A stretch of 64,000 bases of DNA, taken from contig OZ316898.1 of assembly GCA_973895155.1 (NCBI GenBank), forward strand, positions 4,464,001 through 4,528,000, given 5' to 3'. The stretch's first letter is position 1, and the number at the start of each line of letters is the position of its first letter. The notes under the pieces were generated by a model. The model made no database searches and was not told the origin of the DNA. It saw nothing but the letters and a program-made list of their open reading frames with translations. Positions 59,101-64,000 of the stretch are shown here, one piece after another. The position numbers and the translations under genes are program-made. This stretch comes from Marsupella aquatica. Taxonomy: Eukaryota > Marchantiophyta.

Positions 59101-59460
59101 AGTTTAGAGTGACTAATATTGCCCATAATGCATCCCTTTGTAGGAGGCAGCTAATACACTTAAAGTTGAAAGGGTAGGCTGTTATTGCCCATGATGCCCT
59201 TGTAAGAGGAAGCTAATACACTTAAAGATTGTAACTTCTTAAAGGAAAGCTAGTAAACCTAGAAGGCCTAAAAGATTTTGTATTCTTACTGTTTCAGTAT
59301 AGTAGTGAGAGTTTAGTAATGTACTAACCCAAATTTCATACTATTTTATTAAAAGTAATGTATTGCCCACAAGAGCTAATGCATTTAAAGGCTAGGCTAT
59401 TATTGCCCATAATTCCCTTGTAATAGGATGGTCGTACACTGAAATTGTTATCGGTTTTTG
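59101..59460. repeat. Degenerate direct repeats (TATTGCCCATAAT family)
   Basis: TATTGCCCATAATGC-like words occur near 59118, 59183, 59351 and 59402, each followed by CCCTTTGTAGGA/CCTTGTAAGAGGA and AGCTAATACACTTAAAG variants. Confidence 0.6.
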
Positions 59461-59676
59461 AACATTCTGTAACAACTGATTGTTGTGATTTTGCAATGAC
59501 CTTCTAACTAATGATCGTTACTGATTTTAACTATGAGATTTAACTAAGGCTGTCTCGTTGGTCTATCGTGGGATTGTTGGGAGTCAGGAATCAAGACCAT
59601 AGTAACAGTTGGAGGGAGTAGTGAAGGTCATTGCAAAATCACGACTATCAGTTCTTACAGAATGTTCAAAACCTGA
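59451..59676. repeat. 53-bp inverted repeat with 120-nt spacer
   Basis: Arms 59451-59503 and 59624-59676 are inverted copies agreeing at 48 of 53 positions by hand. Core words are TTTTGAACATTCTGTAA, ACTGAT and GTGATTTTGCAATGACCTT. The spacer has only weak complementarity. No coding frame crosses it. This could be a foldback element or a transcript hairpin. Confidence 0.85.
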
Positions 59677-59699
59677 AACTACTATGGCCCTTCCTGCAA

Positions 59700-61110
59700 G
59701 TTTATAGTCAGCTCTCCCCCACACTCTTTTGGACTCCATTACCAAATTATGTACACATCAATCACTCTTTGGCACAGCTTCTTCCCTGAGCCAAACATTA
59801 CAGTACCCAACATTGAAGTCTCAGTGTTTTCGGAGGGGTGCTCGTAATAGTGCGGAAAGGAATTGTTGAATGACATTGATAAAGCACCTGAAGCACAAAA
59901 ATGTCATGATCGCTGTGGGAAGTTGAAGCCCAGGAAAAGAAGCGTTCGCTCTAGAGGTATTAGTTGACATCTCTCTCCCACATGACACTTTTCCCCTTCA
60001 CATGCCACGACTAGGAACCCTGCCTTAACGTGACTCGTGAGCTCCATCTTAATGTGATGCAATTTTCATGCTGAGATTGAAGGCGAAGGCGAAACAGACC
60101 CTTGGAATACATGGTTGCCCATCGTTTCTGATTAGCAGCTAGCATCTCAGCCTTTGGACACAGATAAGAGTATGGAATGCTCTTGCACTGATTCAGCCCA
60201 CTTCCCCGCAAACGTTCTTCCATGCTCGCTTCCTTGGTGTCTGTGGTTCAGTGTTAATCATCAATCTGCACCGACTAAGATCACAAGTGCTCGACACTCT
60301 TCTACCCTCTTTGAGCAATTCAAACTGACCATGAGGACACTCAGAATTGGAGTATCTCAACCAAACTCCTCGTGATCATTTCTTGCAAGTTGATTGATTG
60401 CTTGCGACATCAATTTGGCGACAGGGCTTGGCCACCTCAACTGCTTAAGTACGTTTGATGGAGGATTGGCCTTTACTCTTCTGCTCTGCCCTCTCTTTCT
60501 ATGCGTCTGTCGAGTTCGAAGGTCACCGGTAACACTCCAATCCCAGTATGCAGTCACGTCAAATGTCAATACGGTAGCGGTGTGACAAAGATTATCGGTC
60601 AGGGAAACAAGGAAGTACCTTGCCCTCACAAGCTGCGTCCTTACTTGCAGGTAGTAAACGAAAGGTGCAGTCACGAACATTCGCCCGTACTAAATACGGT
60701 TGGTAGCAGTCGACGAGACCAGCCGACCGGCCCCTCCATAGCTGAAGCTAGTAGCAGACCACGTGGTTCCGATGTTGCTGGCTGCTTCCGTTCCAGTCGC
60801 AAGCCTGAAACATGGTGAGTTGGAACTTGGAACTTTCGAGGCCTAGCTGCCTTCTGTGTTCTCGTTTCTTCCAATTAATGTCGAATTATGTGTCTCCACG
60901 TTGGCCTTCAATACCGCCTGTCACAGTACTCAAATGTCCACAACGATTGCGAAGTAGGTCGCTGTCTAAACCTAGAATGCGTTAATGCTCTCATCATCAA
61001 AGAAATCATCAGAAATAACCTTCGACCGTCAGTTTTTGCTAAAGAATTTTCCTTAAAGGTTCACTCTGTCATTGAATTTGAGTTTCTCTTTGTCCTTGAA
61101 TTACATCGAG
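59700..61110. other. Intergenic, no supported gene
   Basis: Several short overlapping frames on both strands (for example 60357-60818) look random; none has a family resemblance. Confidence 0.4.
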
Positions 61111-62229
61111 AGCTTGCTCAATTCACTTTTCAATTGAACGGGTAGCTTGCTCAATTTACTTTTCAATTGAACGAGTACAGTGGTCATCGTCCATGAAAGA
61201 GCGAGGGCCGCCGGGGAGCGTACACAACGCTACGTAAGTCTGCTCTGAGAGTACTGAACCCATTTTACGCCGATGGTTTGCCTTACATTTGCACACGACG
61301 GAGCTCCGTGCAACGCTACACTAGTGTTTCCAGGCATGCAACGCAGTCCTCGGGCCCGCTTTGTCTGGACAAACAGGGACATGGAAGTTGCATGCAACAC
61401 AACAGGGCCTCCATCTCTCGCGTACTCTGTCCACTCTCTGCGTCAACTCGGCCAACAACTTCCAACAAGTACTGCAGTTGCTGTCGAGCAAAGCAAGCAC
61501 CGTGGATCACATGACATGTACGAGGTTTAGAAATAATCTTCAGAAAGTTGATAAGATTCTTACCGTATTGCTCCGGTAAACCGTTTGCTACCATTACAAC
61601 TCAGCAGGACTTCCAACTTCATGTACGAGGTTTAGAAATAAGCTTCAGAAAGTTGATAAGATTCTTACCGTATTGCTCCGGTAAACGTTTGCTGCCATTA
61701 CAACTCAGCAGGACTTCCAACTTCTAAGTCCGTCTGCCTGTAGAGGACTACGTACAATGATGATAAGACATCACAATCATGTGCTTTCGTTTTCCAGATC
61801 GCTCAGTGGATCCATCATCTGTCTCAAGCGACGGTGGGAGCCAGAGCTGGTACATTGCTGTGAATCAGGCATTACTCTTCGGTACTACTCTTTGGAAAAG
61901 TAATTAACCGCCATTGCAAACGATTTCGTCGATGCAAGCCAAACAAGGAGTGCCAGGGAGTATATATGCAAAACAAAATCATACAATACCATCAAATCCA
62001 GTACAAAGCCAAACAAGGAGTGCCAGGGAGAATACATGCAAAACAAAATTATCATACAATCAAAGCCAGTACACTTCGACATCGCAGTTTAGTTCGCACA
62101 AGTACAAGCCGAAAACTCAAAGTTCCAGGGTCTGCAACACACAGTAGAGCAACTGACGTGTTACGTTTGCATTGATAAATTGAACACACAGTAGAGCAAC
62201 TGACGTGTTACGTTTGCATTGATAAATTG
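61111..62229. repeat. Cluster of four separate two-copy tandem duplications
   Basis: Units are 33 bp (61111-61143/61144-61176), ~105 bp (61516-61620/61621-61723), 70 bp (61936-62005/62006-62075) and 47 bp (62136-62182/62183-62229). The last pair is identical; the others differ at few bases. The units are unrelated to each other. Confidence 0.9.
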
Positions 62230-63092
62230 AACTTGGGTGCATGCGTTTTTATCTGTCATTCTGAGCAAGATGAGATCGCGCCACAAATATGTATATCCGT
62301 ACCTGATTCGGTTTCTATCAATCTACAAATCCAATCACATCTTAGCATAGTGCCTTGCTGTTGCAATGTGCAAGCAGAATCAAGGATGACACTTGCAGAT
62401 CGCTGACCAAAATCTATCGAAGAGACTCGGGCAGCAAAGTTTCAAGCGTTTCCTTTCTATCGAACATAAATAAGAACTCCTTATTTCCTCTAGGCTTCGG
62501 AAGGAAAATTGAGCACAAACTTCACATCGATAAGAGTTAGCCGCCAGCCTGATTCCCGGTTTTCCTTCCTGCGGCAGCAATTGAATTATTCCCTTCGAAC
62601 GGTACCACGAGAGAGATAAAAGAATCATTGACAGGTTGTGCGCATCCGTCAAGGGCGAAGAGTCCCCTTTGAACTGCACGACAAAGTGTGAGATATCAAT
62701 CTGCCCGGCTAGCTAGGCACCCACTGCTGCCTCGGACCTGCATCTGTGATCCTGATCCTCGACCTTTTAACGAAGAGCATTTATTCGCCAAGTCAGCGAC
62801 GTTATTAGATCATCCAGACATTTGATATACAGGGATATTGGGAGGCCGAGCTTTCTCGATTGTATTCACGAGCCAATGCAAACGGCAACTCCCTCCCTCT
62901 ACTACATCTTCAACTCATCGGAGGCATCGGGTTTCCCGTACAACCTCCGGTGTGCTATTAGCTAGTCCTGCAGGCAATGGCATAGTAGAGACGATATTCT
63001 CCGGAATTCCATTTAGTGCAAATGTGGCCGAGGTTATGTACATTGATAGCTACAGTAAGAAATTAATGACAGAAGTGCATTAATGAAGGCTT
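62230..63092. other. 3' flank of the GT47 gene, nothing recognised
   Basis: No gene or notable repeat; the plus-strand frame at 62838-63083 has no support. Confidence 0.4.
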
Positions 63093-64000
63093 TCATGAAA
63101 GTTTTCTTTTCAGCTTCCGTTTCATCTCCCTAACTCTAGAGAGAACATTCTGTACGCTGATCTCGAAGGCATCGACGAATTCCCCATTCTCCCTGGCATA
63201 AACCAGCTTAGGTATAATGGACACCACCGCTTCCCTCATTCTCAAAATCTGCTCAGCAGACATGGACGTCAAAACATCCTCCACGACCAATCCGTCACGA
63301 ATTTCCTGCTCCGACACGAACACCGAGTAAGACCGGGGGTCCTCCGGAAGATGCCAGGAGTACTGTGAGTAGGCCGAATCCTTGTGAAAGAATACCGGCA
63401 CGCATCCAGCGATCATGGAGTCGAAGGCGGATCGGCGAGTAGGAGTGTCTCCCCTTGGCTGCAGACAGAAAGATGAATGAAGGAATGTTTTCATGATTGG
63501 CTCCGGGTTGTGGCTGCACTTGAGCACGGAGCAGTTTATGAGTGTACAGTTAGGCGAGTTCGAGCATTGGTCGAGGAGATAGTTCCTGATGCTCCGAGGA
63601 ATGTTCGACCTGGACGCACCGGCGAAGGAGAAGAGGGAGCTCCTGTCAGCATTCCTTACTCGGACCAGCCAGTCCCTTAACTCTGATGCAGACGGGTGGA
63701 AGGAGGTGAGGTAAGGAATGGCCTGTTCGTGCTTCATCCACGGCTTCCTCTCCATTATGAGAGCTGTGAGGTTCCTCATGTGCGGCACCATCTGGAACAA
63801 TCCTGTTCCCCACAGAGTATGCGATCCATTGCCTAGCAGATAGAAATCCCATGATGTCCGGGCCAGTACGAGGAAATGATCCTTGCCCGAGAACCTCTCC
63901 CACTCACGTTGCGCATTCTCTTTGATCCACGCGGCCAAGCTCTCTCCATGTGAATACTTCTGAACGCTGCTGTTATACAAATATTTCAGGGCATCCACGC
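63093..64000 (-). CDS. GT47 exostosin-family glycosyltransferase (MUR3-like), C-terminal part
   Basis: The C-terminal ~300 residues of a GT47 protein; the gene continues past the right edge, so the N-terminal cytosolic tail, membrane anchor and stem are not seen. Members of this clade are Golgi type II membrane enzymes that add galactose or related sugars to xyloglucan or other wall glycans. Diagnostic segments include DHFLVLARTSWDF, the NLTALIMERKPW region, IPYLTSFHPS, SLFSFAGASR, the signature FCLQPRGDTPTRRSAFDSM and AGCVPVFF, and a C-terminal basic helix ending KRKLKRKLS. The composition and motif order are those of the plant MUR3/KATAMARI clade, but the exact sugar specificity cannot be read from this part. 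No intron interrupts the visible portion, in line with many plant GT47 genes. Confidence 0.93.
   Translation of the reverse strand, partial: VDALKYLYNSSVQKYSHGESLAAWIKENAQREWERFSGKDHFLVLARTSWDFYLLGNGSHTLWGTGLFQMVPHMRNLTALIMERKPWMKHEQAIPYLTSFHPSASELRDWLVRVRNADRSSLFSFAGASRSNIPRSIRNYLLDQCSNSPNCTLINCSVLKCSHNPEPIMKTFLHSSFCLQPRGDTPTRRSAFDSMIAGCVPVFFHKDSAYSQYSWHLPEDPRSYSVFVSEQEIRDGLVVEDVLTSMSAEQILRMREAVVSIIPKLVYARENGEFVDAFEISVQNVLSRVREMKRKLKRKLS

Noticed and set aside
60357-60874. Overlapping frames on both strands
   Set aside because: Mutually overlapping, no motif, no splice logic.
61273-61579. Overlapping frames at the tandem-duplicated region
   Set aside because: All three frames are open at once and contain no motif; part of the duplication cluster.
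1-64000. CRISPR arrays, rRNA or tRNA genes
   Set aside because: The repeat arrays lack the regular repeat-spacer pattern of CRISPR and the DNA is eukaryotic; no tRNA-like T-loop plus acceptor arrangement or rRNA sequence was noticed by eye.

Overview
This looks like nuclear DNA from a land plant. Coding regions are GT-AG spliced and match plant gene families, and a short interstitial array of the plant telomere unit TTTAGGG lies at 41.96 kb. Gene spacing, AT-rich intergenic DNA and degenerate repeats would fit a moderately compact seedless-plant genome such as a bryophyte. That placement is inference; I cannot name the species.

Seven genes are well supported. From left to right they are: a 16-exon gene for DNA polymerase alpha subunit B (minus, 4054-10428); an intronless 231-codon gene with weak 2H-phosphoesterase-like motifs (minus, 17366-18061); a 3-exon SKIP35-type ankyrin gene (plus, 32850-35768); an intronless mTERF-family gene (plus, 39828-41894); a chaperonin CCT theta gene with an uninterrupted CDS (minus, 47740-49365); a 13-exon mitochondrial NADH-cytochrome b5 reductase gene (plus, 53896-58115); and the 3' part of a GT47 exostosin-family glycosyltransferase running off the right edge (minus, 63093-64000). 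A likely coiled-coil gene of unknown function (44720-45772) and a doubtful small gene at the left end (about 590-1102) complete the list. Exon boundaries for the two long spliced genes were rebuilt codon by codon; all phases close, giving 671 and 356 residues.

The genes are unrelated housekeeping functions: replication priming, protein folding, organelle gene expression, lipid or redox electron transfer and wall or glycan synthesis. They do not form a cluster. A possible regulatory link is that both the polymerase alpha gene and the unknown coiled-coil gene carry canonical E2F sites upstream.

Most of the rest is repeats. A 1.06-kb inverted-repeat element lies at 13.45-14.51 kb, with GC-rich 200-bp repeats at 12.75 and 15.0-15.4 kb. 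A 1.2-kb minisatellite at 21.1-22.3 kb has a Helitron-like terminus. Two adjacent satellites (124 and 81 bp) precede the mTERF gene, and a minisatellite at 43.4-44.2 kb is interrupted by an insertion. There are many two-copy tandem duplications, including the CCT8 leader, an intron of the reductase gene and a cluster at 61.1-62.2 kb. The window is best described as ordinary plant genes in a landscape shaped by recurrent local duplication; I found no clear novel multi-gene system.
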